The position numbers and the translations under genes were made by a program. This document shows positions 1-5,124 of a stretch of DNA of 5,124 nt, in pieces. Numbering within the stretch: position 1 is the first letter of the stretch; every line of letters begins with the position of its first letter. The stretch lies in assembly GCA_020846815.1 (NCBI GenBank), contig JADLDF010000069.1:1-5124 (forward strand). The letters are read 5' to 3'. The notes under the pieces were generated by a model that worked only from the letters and a program-made list of their open reading frames with translations, searched no databases and was not told the DNA's origin. The DNA comes from Gammaproteobacteria bacterium. Lineage in GTDB: Bacteria > Pseudomonadota > Gammaproteobacteria > Steroidobacterales > Steroidobacteraceae.

Positions 1-1745
1 CGCGCATCTGCTACGTCAACAAGATGGACCGCAGCGGCGCCGGCTTCCTGCGCTGCGTGGACATGATCAAGAAGCGCCTCGGCGCGCGCCCGCTGCCGAT
101 CCAGCTGCCGATCGGCTCGGAAGACAATTTCAGGGGCATGATCGACCTGGTGCAGTACAAGGCGCTGGTCTGGACCTCCGAGGACCGCGACGCCAAGTGG
201 GACATCCTCGACGTGACGCCGGATCTCGCCGACAAGCTCGGCATCACGGTGCCGTCCGACCGGGCGATCCTCGAGGCGGCGCCGAAGTTCCGCAGCGAGC
301 TGGTCGACACCGCGCTGGAGCAGGACGACGTCGCCATGGAGGCCTTCCTGGAGGGCACCGAGCCGAGCGTCGAGACGCTCAAGGCCTGCCTGCGCAAGGG
401 CACGTTGAACGGCTCGTTCAATCCCGTGCTCTGCGGCTCCTCGTACAAGAACCGCGGCGTGCAGCAGGTGCTGGACGCGGTCGTCGACTACCTGCCCGCG
501 CCGACCGACGTCGAAGCGATCAAGACCGTCGATCTCGACGGCAACCCGGTCGGCGAGCGCCTCTGCTCGGACGACGAGCCGTTCGCGGCGCTCGCCTTCA
601 AGGTCATCAACGACGCCTACGGTGCGCTCACCTTCGTGCGCGTCTATTCCGGCGTGCTCACCAAGGGCGCCTCGGTGCAGAACTCCACGCGTGGCAAGCG
701 CGAGAAGATCGGCCGTATGGTCGAGATGTTCGCCAAGGACGCAAACCCGATCGAAGAGGCGCGCGCCGGCGACATCATCGCGCTGGTCTCCCTCGCCGAG
801 ACCGACACCGGCGACACGCTGTGCGACACCCACGCACCGGTGGTGCTGGAGCGCATGCGCTTCCCGGAGCCGGTGATCAGCGTCTCGGTGAAGCCGAAGA
901 ACAAGGCCGAGCAGGAGAAGTTCACCAACGGCCTCGGCAAGCTCGTACGCGCCGACCCGTCGCTGCGCCTCGAGACCGATCGCGAGACCGGCGAGACCAT
1001 CCTGCGCGGCATGGGCGAGCTGCACCTCGACGTCACGCTCGATCGTGTGCGCAGCGAGTTCAACGTCGAGGGCACGATGGGCGAGCCGCAGGTCGCCTAC
1101 CGCGAGACCATCACCAAGCCCGTGCAGGAAAACTATATCCACAAGAAGCAGACCGGCGGCTCGGGTCAGTTCGCCGAGGTGTGGATCAAGTTCGAGCCGC
1201 TGGAGCGCGGCAGCGGCTTCGTGTTCGAGGACAAGACGGTCGGCGGCTCGGTGCCGAAGGAATACGTCCCCTCGGTCGAGAAAGGCCTGCGCATGCAGAT
1301 GGAAGACGGCGTGCTGGCGCGCTTCCCCACTGTGGACTTCAAGGCCACGCTGGTCGACGGCAGCTACCACGACGTCGACTCGAACGCGCTGACCTTCGAG
1401 ATCGCGGCCAAGGCGGCGTTCCGCGAGGCCATGAGGAAGGCCGGTCCGATCCTGCTCGAGCCGGTGATGAAGGTCGAGGTGGTGACGCCGGGCGACTACC
1501 TGGGCGACGTCATCGGCGACATCAATCGCCGTCGCGGCCAGATCCAGGAGCAGCTCGAGCGCGGCACCAACATCGCTGTCGTGGCCGCCGTGCCGCTGTC
1601 GGAGATGTTCGGCTACATCGGCCAGCTGCGCGCGATGAGTTCGGGCCGTGCCTCGTACACCATGGAGTTCTCGCACTACGATCCGGTGCCGCGCAACGTC
1701 GCGGAAGCCGTCATCGAGGCGTCGAAGAAGCCGACCGCGGCCTGA
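1..1745 (+). CDS. fusA: Translation elongation factor G, 5'-truncated by the window edge
   Basis: EF-G is the ribosomal GTPase that drives tRNA-mRNA translocation and, with RRF, ribosome recycling in the cytoplasm. The first whole codon is at base 3, and 580 residues are visible. They open on the end of the G domain with the G4 motif NKMD (visible residues 6-9), followed by the G' insertion and a G5-like GSSYK (about 145-149). Domain II starts near 190, domain III near 289, and domain IV near 362 with the conserved YHDVDS tip (His about 456). Domain V follows from about 486 and contains GDVIGDINRRRG and the RASYTMEF segment. Roughly 130 N-terminal residues (P-loop, switches) lie outside the window. 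The frame is intact to TGA at 1743-1745. Downstream there is no tuf gene in the usual str-operon position, only a palindromic element and a convergent gene, so this may be an unlinked copy or a second EF-G paralogue. The family call is very secure; which paralogue it is remains open. Confidence 0.97.
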   Translation, partial: RICYVNKMDRSGAGFLRCVDMIKKRLGARPLPIQLPIGSEDNFRGMIDLVQYKALVWTSEDRDAKWDILDVTPDLADKLGITVPSDRAILEAAPKFRSELVDTALEQDDVAMEAFLEGTEPSVETLKACLRKGTLNGSFNPVLCGSSYKNRGVQQVLDAVVDYLPAPTDVEAIKTVDLDGNPVGERLCSDDEPFAALAFKVINDAYGALTFVRVYSGVLTKGASVQNSTRGKREKIGRMVEMFAKDANPIEEARAGDIIALVSLAETDTGDTLCDTHAPVVLERMRFPEPVISVSVKPKNKAEQEKFTNGLGKLVRADPSLRLETDRETGETILRGMGELHLDVTLDRVRSEFNVEGTMGEPQVAYRETITKPVQENYIHKKQTGGSGQFAEVWIKFEPLERGSGFVFEDKTVGGSVPKEYVPSVEKGLRMQMEDGVLARFPTVDFKATLVDGSYHDVDSNALTFEIAAKAAFREAMRKAGPILLEPVMKVEVVTPGDYLGDVIGDINRRRGQIQEQLERGTNIAVVAAVPLSEMFGYIGQLRAMSSGRASYTMEFSHYDPVPRNVAEAVIEASKKPTAA

Positions 1746-1755
1746 TCCGGCGCCT

Positions 1756-1843
1756 GGAGACAGATCGGATCTATTTTCCCGCGAGAAAACGGATCTGGTC
1801 TGCCCCGCGGTTTCCCGCGGGAAAATAGATCCGATCTATCCCC
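1756..1843. repeat. Palindromic intergenic element with 22-bp perfect arms
   Basis: Bases 1762-1783 are the exact reverse complement of 1816-1837. The pairing extends outward to 1756 and 1843 with two mismatches (28-bp arms, 26 matched). Smaller palindromes are nested inside. Bases 1811-1824 (TTTCCCGCGGGAAA) are a perfect 14-bp palindrome, and 1774-1789 (TTTTCCCGCGAGAAAA) is a near-perfect one. CGGATCT occurs twice (1766-1772, 1790-1796) and CCCGCGG twice (1804-1810, 1814-1820). In RNA the 32-nt loop could pair further (1785-1788 with 1811-1814), giving a long imperfect hairpin. It begins 10 bases after the fusA stop and faces a convergent gene, so it could terminate transcripts from both sides, although no U-tract follows the stem. 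The modular palindromic build resembles REP-type or MITE-like dispersed repeats. That assignment is inference, because only one copy is in the window. Confidence 0.85.
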
Positions 1844-2495
1844 CGTCGTAGGCGCGGCCGGCCGCGATCATCGCTCGTGCGCGGCCGGCGTCGTCCGCCG
1901 GCGCCGCCGGATCGAGCAGCGCCGCGTGCGCCTTGATCGCGAGCACGGCGATGCCCATCGGTCCGGCCGGCACGCGTACGCCCAGCGCCGAGAATGCCTC
2001 CGGTCGCTCGCGGATGAAGCGCGCCGCGGTGCGTACCGCGTCGTGTGAGCGGCGCTCAGCTTCGCCCTCGTAGGAGAAACGCCAGGCCCGCACGCGGCGG
2101 TTGATGACCGCCTTGTCCGCTCCGCCGGCATCGAGGCCGGCGGCCGCGAAGATCCGGCAGTCGTAGTCGAGGCAGGTCTGCGGGCGCTGCGCATAGATCG
2201 AGCAGCGACCGGAGTGCAGCATCGGGCAGGTGCCGTCGTCGCGCGCCGGCAGCGTCAGATCGCCCGGCGCGAATCCCGGCGCCTCGACCACGAGCTCCGA
2301 CGGCACCAGCGCCCGCGCCGCGCCGTCCGTGCGTCGCAGCTGGATCGAGTAACCCGAGGTGCAGCAGCCGGTGCAGTCGCCGCAGGGCACGTCCATGCCG
2401 GCATCGCCCCGCAGCGAGGCGCGCAGCTTCGAGAGCCAGGCGCCGAAAGGCCCTGCGTCGAAGGTTCCGGCCGGTGGGAAACGCGCGTCGGACAT
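1836..2495 (-). CDS. YkgJ family cysteine-cluster protein
   Basis: This is a 219-residue protein of the YkgJ (UPF0153) type, a family thought to bind zinc or an iron-sulfur cluster through conserved cysteines; its biochemical role is not established. The signature is clear. There is an N-terminal CxxCxxCC group (Cys38, 41, 44, 45), then Cys90 in GTCPML, Cys98 in GRCSIY, Cys108 in RPQTC and Cys113, giving eight cysteines in the family's order, including the typical C-x-IY-x-x-RP-x-x-C stretch. The roughly 100 residues after Cys113 have no recognisable motif and form an Ala/Arg-rich tail. No signal peptide or membrane span is evident, so it is probably cytoplasmic. The chosen ATG has AGGA (2503-2506, read on the minus strand) seven bases upstream. 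The gene converges on fusA and diverges from the crotonase gene. Oddly, its last two glycine codons and TAG stop (1836-1838) lie in the right arm of the palindromic element. Confidence 0.88.
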   Translation of the reverse strand: MSDARFPPAGTFDAGPFGAWLSKLRASLRGDAGMDVPCGDCTGCCTSGYSIQLRRTDGAARALVPSELVVEAPGFAPGDLTLPARDDGTCPMLHSGRCSIYAQRPQTCLDYDCRIFAAAGLDAGGADKAVINRRVRAWRFSYEGEAERRSHDAVRTAARFIRERPEAFSALGVRVPAGPMGIAVLAIKAHAALLDPAAPADDAGRARAMIAAGRAYDGG

Positions 2496-2544
2496 GCCGT
2501 CATCCTAGCCTGCGCCGGCAGCAACGGCCCGCAGCTCGAGCGCT

Positions 2545-2568
2545 GCATCGGCGAATCGCGGCCGATGC
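2545..2568. promoter_or_regulatory. Perfect 8-bp dyad, candidate operator
   Basis: GCATCGGC (2545-2552) and GCCGATGC (2561-2568) are exact reverse complements separated by 8 bases. Total length is 24 bp, and half-site centres are 16 bp apart, about one and a half helical turns. The site is about 50 bases from the YkgJ-type start codon and 36 bases before the extended -10-like motif for the crotonase gene. Dimeric repressors of acyl-CoA metabolism often use such dyads, but no regulator gene is in the window and the link is inference. In GC-rich DNA some dyads of this size occur by chance. Confidence 0.35.
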
Positions 2569-2648
2569 TCGCGAGCGACTCTCCCGGGACGGCCTTGGCT
2601 GCATGCTAGGCTGCAGGCCCCGGGGCATGCGACGGCTGCCCCGTGTCC

Positions 2649-2654
2649 GAGGAG
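2649..2654 (+). promoter_or_regulatory. Ribosome binding site of the crotonase gene
   Basis: GAGGAG lies seven bases before the ATG at 2662, an ideal Shine-Dalgarno match and spacing. It fixes this ATG as the start. Confidence 0.75.
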
Positions 2655-2661
2655 CGCCGCG

Positions 2662-3447
2662 ATGTCCGTCGATCCGAGCCTCGTCCTGTGCAGCCGCTCC
2701 GGCGGCATCCGCACGCTGACCCTGAACGATCCGGCGAAGCGCAATGCGCTTTCCGTCGCGATGATGCGGGCGCTGCATGCGGCTGTGGAAGCCGCGGGCA
2801 GGGATCCCGAGGTACGGGTCATCGTGCTCGCGGCCGCCGGCCCGGCGTTCTGCGCCGGCCACGACCTCAAGGAGCTGCGCGCCCATCCCGATCCGGCCTT
2901 CCAGGCCGAGCTGTTCGAGCGCTGCGTGGAACTGATGCTCGCCATCGTGCGCTGCCCGAAGCCCGTGATCGCGCGCGTGCACGGCATCGCGACCGCAGCG
3001 GGCTGCCAGCTCGTCGCGAGCTGCGATCTGGCCGTCGCCGCGGAAGAAGCGCGCTTCGCGACGCCGGGCGTGAACATCGGCCTGTTCTGCTCGACCCCGA
3101 TGGTCGCGCTGTCGCGCAACCTCTCGAACAAGCATGCGATGCAGATGTTGCTGACCGGGGACCTGCTGCCGGCCGCGGAAGCCTGGCGCATGGGCCTGGT
3201 GAACGAGGTGGTGCCGCTGCTCGAGCTCGATGCCGCGGTCGAGGCGCTCGCCGCCAGGATCGCCGCCCGGTCCGCCAGCGCGATCGCGATCGGCAAGCGT
3301 GCCTACTACGAACAGGCGCAGATGCCGCTCGAGCAGGCCTACCGGTACGCGGCACAGGTGATGCAGCGCAACCTGCAGACCGCCGATGCCGCCGAGGGCA
3401 TCGACGCGTTCATCCAGAAGCGGCCTGCCTGCTGGATCGACGTCTGA
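2662..3447 (+). CDS. Enoyl-CoA hydratase/isomerase family protein (crotonase fold, ECHDC3-like)
   Basis: The 261-residue length and motifs match a single-domain crotonase, a family acting on acyl-CoA thioesters. Conserved features in order are LNDPAKRNAL (21-30), the oxyanion-hole and CoA-binding segment FCAGHDLKEL (63-72), the second oxyanion segment HGIATAAGCQLVASCDL (107-123) and FATPGVNIG (132-140), then the C-terminal helices that build the trimer. Aligned with rat mitochondrial crotonase (constant offset of 28), the two catalytic glutamates Glu144 and Glu164 correspond to Gln116 and Gly136. The protein therefore keeps the thioester-polarising pocket but lacks both residues needed for classical hydration. 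The motifs recall the ECHDC3 subgroup, annotated as enoyl-CoA hydratase with undefined activity. A strong ribosome binding site fixes the start. It is transcribed away from the YkgJ-type gene and has no beta-oxidation partner in the window, so the substrate cannot be assigned. Confidence 0.92.
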   Translation: MSVDPSLVLCSRSGGIRTLTLNDPAKRNALSVAMMRALHAAVEAAGRDPEVRVIVLAAAGPAFCAGHDLKELRAHPDPAFQAELFERCVELMLAIVRCPKPVIARVHGIATAAGCQLVASCDLAVAAEEARFATPGVNIGLFCSTPMVALSRNLSNKHAMQMLLTGDLLPAAEAWRMGLVNEVVPLLELDAAVEALAARIAARSASAIAIGKRAYYEQAQMPLEQAYRYAAQVMQRNLQTADAAEGIDAFIQKRPACWIDV

Positions 3448-3460
3448 GGCACCGCCGGCG

Positions 3461-3497
3461 GCGTCGTTGTCGGCAGCTCGCTGCCGCGCGCCGACGC
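3461..3497 (+). terminator. Nested hairpin after the crotonase gene
   Basis: An inner stem CGGCAG/CTGCCG (3471-3476 with 3481-3486, loop CTCG) sits inside an outer stem GCGTCG/CGACGC (3461-3466 with 3492-3497), 14 bases after the stop codon. Position suits a transcript end or 3'-end stabiliser, but no U-tract follows, so intrinsic termination is uncertain. Confidence 0.35.
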
Positions 3498-3684
3498 ACG
3501 TCGAGCAGCCAGCTGAACAGTACGCCTTCCTTCGACGAGAGTCTTACAGAATTGTCGCCCACGGCAGACAGGTTTCTCAGTGCCACGCTGACAAAACGAG
3601 CGGAAGTGCATGACTTCAAAGACAACGTGTATTGCGACAGCGTTCGGCTGCGATCGTCTGCGAGGCGGTGTCGCTCGCGACGCG

Positions 3685-3719
3685 GCGCATGCCGCTCTTG
3701 CGGCGGCGCGCACAATTTT
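3685..3719 (+). terminator. Terminator-like hairpin with short T-run
   Basis: The stem GCCGC/GCGGC (3691-3695 with 3700-3704, loop TCTT) is extended by GCGC/GCGC (3685-3688 with 3706-3709) across a small internal loop. AATTTT follows at 3714-3719. It lies about 105 bases before the small protein's ATG, so it could end a transcript coming from the left or act as a leader attenuator. The T-run is short and slightly displaced from the stem, so the call is tentative. Confidence 0.3.
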
Positions 3720-3810
3720 GCAGTGTACGCGTCGTCGTTTCGCGCCCAGGGGATGCCGTCGCGCATGCCGCGCCACGGATCACGCGACTCGACCAGACCG
3801 ACGATCAACA

Positions 3811-3820
3811 AGAGGAAGGG
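3811..3820 (+). promoter_or_regulatory. Purine-rich ribosome binding site of the 59-residue gene
   Basis: AGAGGAAGGG ends three bases before the ATG at 3824. Its GAGGAA core (3812-3817) ends six bases before that ATG, at good spacing. This is the main evidence that the short gene is translated from here and not from an upstream in-frame ATG at 3632. Confidence 0.65.
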
Positions 3821-3823
3821 AAG

Positions 3824-4003
3824 ATGGAACTCACCAGTGACATCCAGTACCTGCGCCGTCGCCGGGACGAGCTCGAGCGCCGCATGCGGCAGCCGGGCGG
3901 TGTCCGCATCATCGAGGAGCGGGAGCTGCTGCAGATCCGCCAGCGCCTGCAAGACATGCCGCGCCAGCCCGAGCGTGGCGCGGAGCTCGCGGGTATCCGC
4001 TAG
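3824..4003 (+). CDS. Small arginine-rich helical protein, 59 residues, function unknown
   Basis: I do not recognise a family. The protein has 14 arginines, 11 acidic residues and no lysine, cysteine, histidine or tryptophan. Residues 5-22 (with the RRRRDELERR run at 11-20) and 28-45 look strongly helical. A QPGG turn at 23-26 separates them, suggesting a helical hairpin or short coiled coil with alternating charge. The tail (46-59) is Pro/Glu/Arg-rich and probably flexible. There is no signal peptide or membrane span. The start is chosen because of the strong purine-rich ribosome binding site; the frame stays open upstream to 3632, but that part has low-complexity, shadow-like composition. 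The gene stands alone after a 376-bp non-coding stretch and converges on fabB. It may bind nucleic acid or a protein partner, but that rests only on charge and helicity. Confidence 0.6.
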   Translation: MELTSDIQYLRRRRDELERRMRQPGGVRIIEERELLQIRQRLQDMPRQPERGAELAGIR

Positions 4004-4020
4004 CGGCGATCTTCCTTGCG

Positions 4021-4043
4021 CGCGCCGGCCCAGCGCCGGCGCG
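4021..4043. terminator. 9-bp hairpin between convergent genes
   Basis: CGCGCCGGC (4021-4029) pairs perfectly with GCCGGCGCG (4035-4043) around a 5-base loop. It lies 17 bases after the small gene's stop and two bases beyond the fabB stop codon, as expected for a shared bidirectional terminator. No clear U-tract follows on either strand. Confidence 0.5.
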
Positions 4044-4045
4044 TA

Positions 4046-5124
4046 TCAGAAACGCTGGAACACCAGCGTCGCGTTCGTGCCGCCGAAGCCGAAGCTGTTG
4101 GACATCACGCAGTCGAGCCTGCGCTCGGCGCTCTGCCGCAGGATCGGATAGGACGCGCAGTCCGGATCCAGCGTGTCGATGTTGGCCGAGCCGGCCATGA
4201 AACCATCGCGCATCATCAGCAGGCTGTAGATCGCCTCGTGCACGCCCGCGGCACCGAGCGAGTGACCCGTGAGCGACTTGCTCGAGGAGATCGGCGGCAC
4301 CGCCTCGCCGAACACCTCGCGGATCGCCCGCAGCTCGATCGTATCGCCGAGCGGGGTCGAGGTGCCGTGCGCGTTCAGATAGTCGACCGGGTGCGTGGCC
4401 GTCGCCAGCGCCTGCTGCATGCAGCGCGCGGCGCCTTCGCCGGACGGCTGCACCATGTCGGCGCCGTCGGAGGTGACGCCGTGGCCGACGAGCTCGGCGA
4501 GGATCGGCGCGCCGCGCGCCTGCGCATGCTCGAGCGCCTCGAGCACCAGCATGCCGCCGCCGCTGGCGATCACGAAGCCGTCGCGCTGCGCGTCGTACGC
4601 GCGCGAGGCCGTCTGCGGCTGGTCGTTGCGCGCCGAGGACAGTGCGCCCATGGCATCGAACAGCGCGGTCAGCGACCAGTGCTCCTCCTCGCCGCCGCCG
4701 CAGAACATCACGTCCTGATTGCCCCAGCGGATCTGCTCGGCGCCGGCGGCGATGCAGTGGGCGCTGGTCGCGCAGGCCGAGGTGATCGAGTAGCCGATGC
4801 CCTTGATGTGGAACGCGGTCGCGAGACAGGCAGCGACGGTGCTGCACATGGTGCGCGGCACGCGCGTCGCGCCGACCTTGCGCACGCCGCGGGCGCGCAG
4901 CGTGTCGGCGGCATCGACGATGTTCGCCGGCGAGCCGCCGCCGGTGCCGGCGATCAGGCCGGTGCGCGGATGGCTCACCTGTTCGGCCGTGAGACCACTG
5001 TCGCGGATCGCCTGCTGCAGCGAGATCGCCGCGAAGGCCGCCGCGTCGCCCATGAAGCGCAGGTCGCGGCGATCGACGTGCTCGCTGGTGTCGATCTGCG
5101 GGATGCCGGCGACCTGGCTGCGCA
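4046..5124 (-). CDS. fabB: 3-oxoacyl-[ACP] synthase I (KAS I), N-terminus outside the window
   Basis: FabB condenses malonyl-ACP with acyl-ACP in type II fatty-acid synthesis and is the step that elongates the cis-unsaturated intermediate made by FabA. 358 residues are visible. The 23 before the in-frame ATG at 5051-5053 continue the family sequence (ending DLRFM), so that ATG is internal and not the start. Counting from it as residue 1, the nucleophile is Cys94 in SACATSAHC, with His229 in NAHGTSTP and Lys259 and His264 in [13 protein letters not shown]. All four sit at a constant offset of 69 from E. coli FabB Cys163, His298, Lys328 and His333. GGGEEEHW (119-126) and the C-terminal NSFGFGGTN are also present. 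About 46 N-terminal residues are missing past the edge. The GEEEHW and DAMGAL segments favour FabB over FabF. The active site is complete, so the enzyme should be functional. fabA, its frequent neighbour, would lie outside the window. Confidence 0.96.
   Translation of the reverse strand, partial: RSQVAGIPQIDTSEHVDRRDLRFMGDAAAFAAISLQQAIRDSGLTAEQVSHPRTGLIAGTGGGSPANIVDAADTLRARGVRKVGATRVPRTMCSTVAACLATAFHIKGIGYSITSACATSAHCIAAGAEQIRWGNQDVMFCGGGEEEHWSLTALFDAMGALSSARNDQPQTASRAYDAQRDGFVIASGGGMLVLEALEHAQARGAPILAELVGHGVTSDGADMVQPSGEGAARCMQQALATATHPVDYLNAHGTSTPLGDTIELRAIREVFGEAVPPISSSKSLTGHSLGAAGVHEAIYSLLMMRDGFMAGSANIDTLDPDCASYPILRQSAERRLDCVMSNSFGFGGTNATLVFQRF

Larger units (their letters stand above)
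2496..2661. promoter_or_regulatory. Divergent intergenic region with weak promoter-like motifs
   Basis: These 166 bases separate the starts of the YkgJ-type and crotonase genes, so promoters for both should lie here. On the + strand an extended -10-like TGCTAGGCT occurs at 2604-2612, which would give a leader of roughly 40 bases, but no convincing -35 hexamer sits upstream. On the - strand TAGGAT (2502-2507) resembles a -10 box that would place the start of transcription about at the ATG. The same bases contain the AGGA read as a ribosome binding site, so only one reading is likely to matter. Both promoter calls are weak. The inverted repeat at 2545-2568 and a 10-bp palindrome GCTCGCGAGC (2567-2576) sit between them. 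Confidence 0.3.
3448..3823. other. 376-bp non-coding stretch with a lower-GC patch
   Basis: No convincing gene is visible here. The segment holds a nested hairpin just after the crotonase stop (3461-3497), a lower-GC patch (51% over 3541-3640, well below the neighbouring genes), and a second hairpin followed by four T residues (3685-3719). A weak promoter-like pair, CTGACA (3588-3593) and TGACTT (3611-3616) with 17-bp spacing, lies on the + strand, pointing toward the small downstream gene. Open frames cross the patch on both strands but lack start signals and family motifs. It may be a long leader or promoter region for the small protein, a remnant of a lost gene or mobile element, or the site of a small RNA. 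The sequence alone does not decide. Confidence 0.5.

Noticed and set aside
197..1828. A second long + strand open frame overlapping the EF-G gene
   Set aside because: It is an Arg/Gly/Ala-rich shadow of EF-G in another frame. EF-G has unbroken family motifs through the same bases.
1756..1843. CRISPR or attachment-site reading of the repeat
   Set aside because: It is a single inverted repeat, with no regularly spaced direct repeats, cas genes or integrase nearby.
2505..3296. Long minus-strand open frames opposite the crotonase gene
   Set aside because: They have no recognisable domains and are antisense to a gene with clear family motifs and a strong ribosome binding site.
3670..3681. GTCGC-TC-GCGAC palindrome as a regulatory hairpin
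   Set aside because: The 2-base loop is too tight and the 4-bp alternative is too short to distinguish from chance in GC-rich DNA.
3632..3823. An upstream in-frame start that would lengthen the 59-residue protein to 123 residues
   Set aside because: There is no ribosome binding site at 3632 and the extension looks like translated non-coding DNA. The ATG at 3824 has a near-ideal one.
2643..4151. A 502-codon + strand open frame spanning the crotonase gene, the intergenic stretch and the small gene
   Set aside because: Most of it is an Arg/Ala-rich shadow of real genes in GC-rich DNA, with no motif. Only its passage through the low-GC patch is kept as an observation.
3909..4847. A 312-codon minus-strand frame overlapping fabB
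   Set aside because: It is a low-complexity, Arg-rich shadow in another frame of fabB.
5051..5053. ATG at 5053 as the fabB start
   Set aside because: The 23 codons upstream to the window edge continue conserved FabB sequence, so this methionine is internal.

Overview
The window is GC-rich (one lower-GC patch aside) and densely coded. It looks like ordinary chromosome from a proteobacterium. The clearest lineage marker is a FabB-type 3-oxoacyl-ACP synthase I, which points to a high-GC gammaproteobacterium; this is an inference from one gene family and no species can be named.

Layout, left to right. (1) The 3' four-fifths of an elongation factor G gene (+ strand, cut by the left edge, ends 1745). 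(2) A compact palindromic element at 1756-1843 with 22-bp perfect inner arms, lying between convergent genes. (3) A YkgJ-type cysteine-cluster protein on the - strand (1836-2495), whose stop codon lies inside the right arm of that element. (4) A 166-bp divergent intergenic region holding a perfect 8-bp dyad and weak promoter-like motifs. (5) A crotonase-fold (enoyl-CoA hydratase-like) gene on the + strand (2662-3447) in which both classical catalytic glutamates are replaced. (6) A 376-bp non-coding stretch (3448-3823) with a hairpin just after the crotonase gene, a patch of distinctly lower GC (51% over 3541-3640, counted by hand) and a second, terminator-like hairpin. (7) A 59-residue arginine-rich small protein with a strong ribosome binding site (3824-4003). 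(8) A hairpin between convergent genes. (9) fabB on the - strand, running off the right edge and lacking about 46 N-terminal residues.

The genes do not form one pathway or operon. EF-G serves translation, FabB serves unsaturated fatty-acid synthesis, and the crotonase probably acts on acyl-CoAs. Strand changes separate almost every gene, so each is probably its own transcription unit. I see no CRISPR array, tRNA, rRNA, transposase, defence system or other obvious novel multi-gene system. The items most worth a second look are the palindromic element that supplies the end of a coding sequence, the low-GC intergenic patch, the small arginine-rich protein, and the operator-like dyad between the divergent genes.
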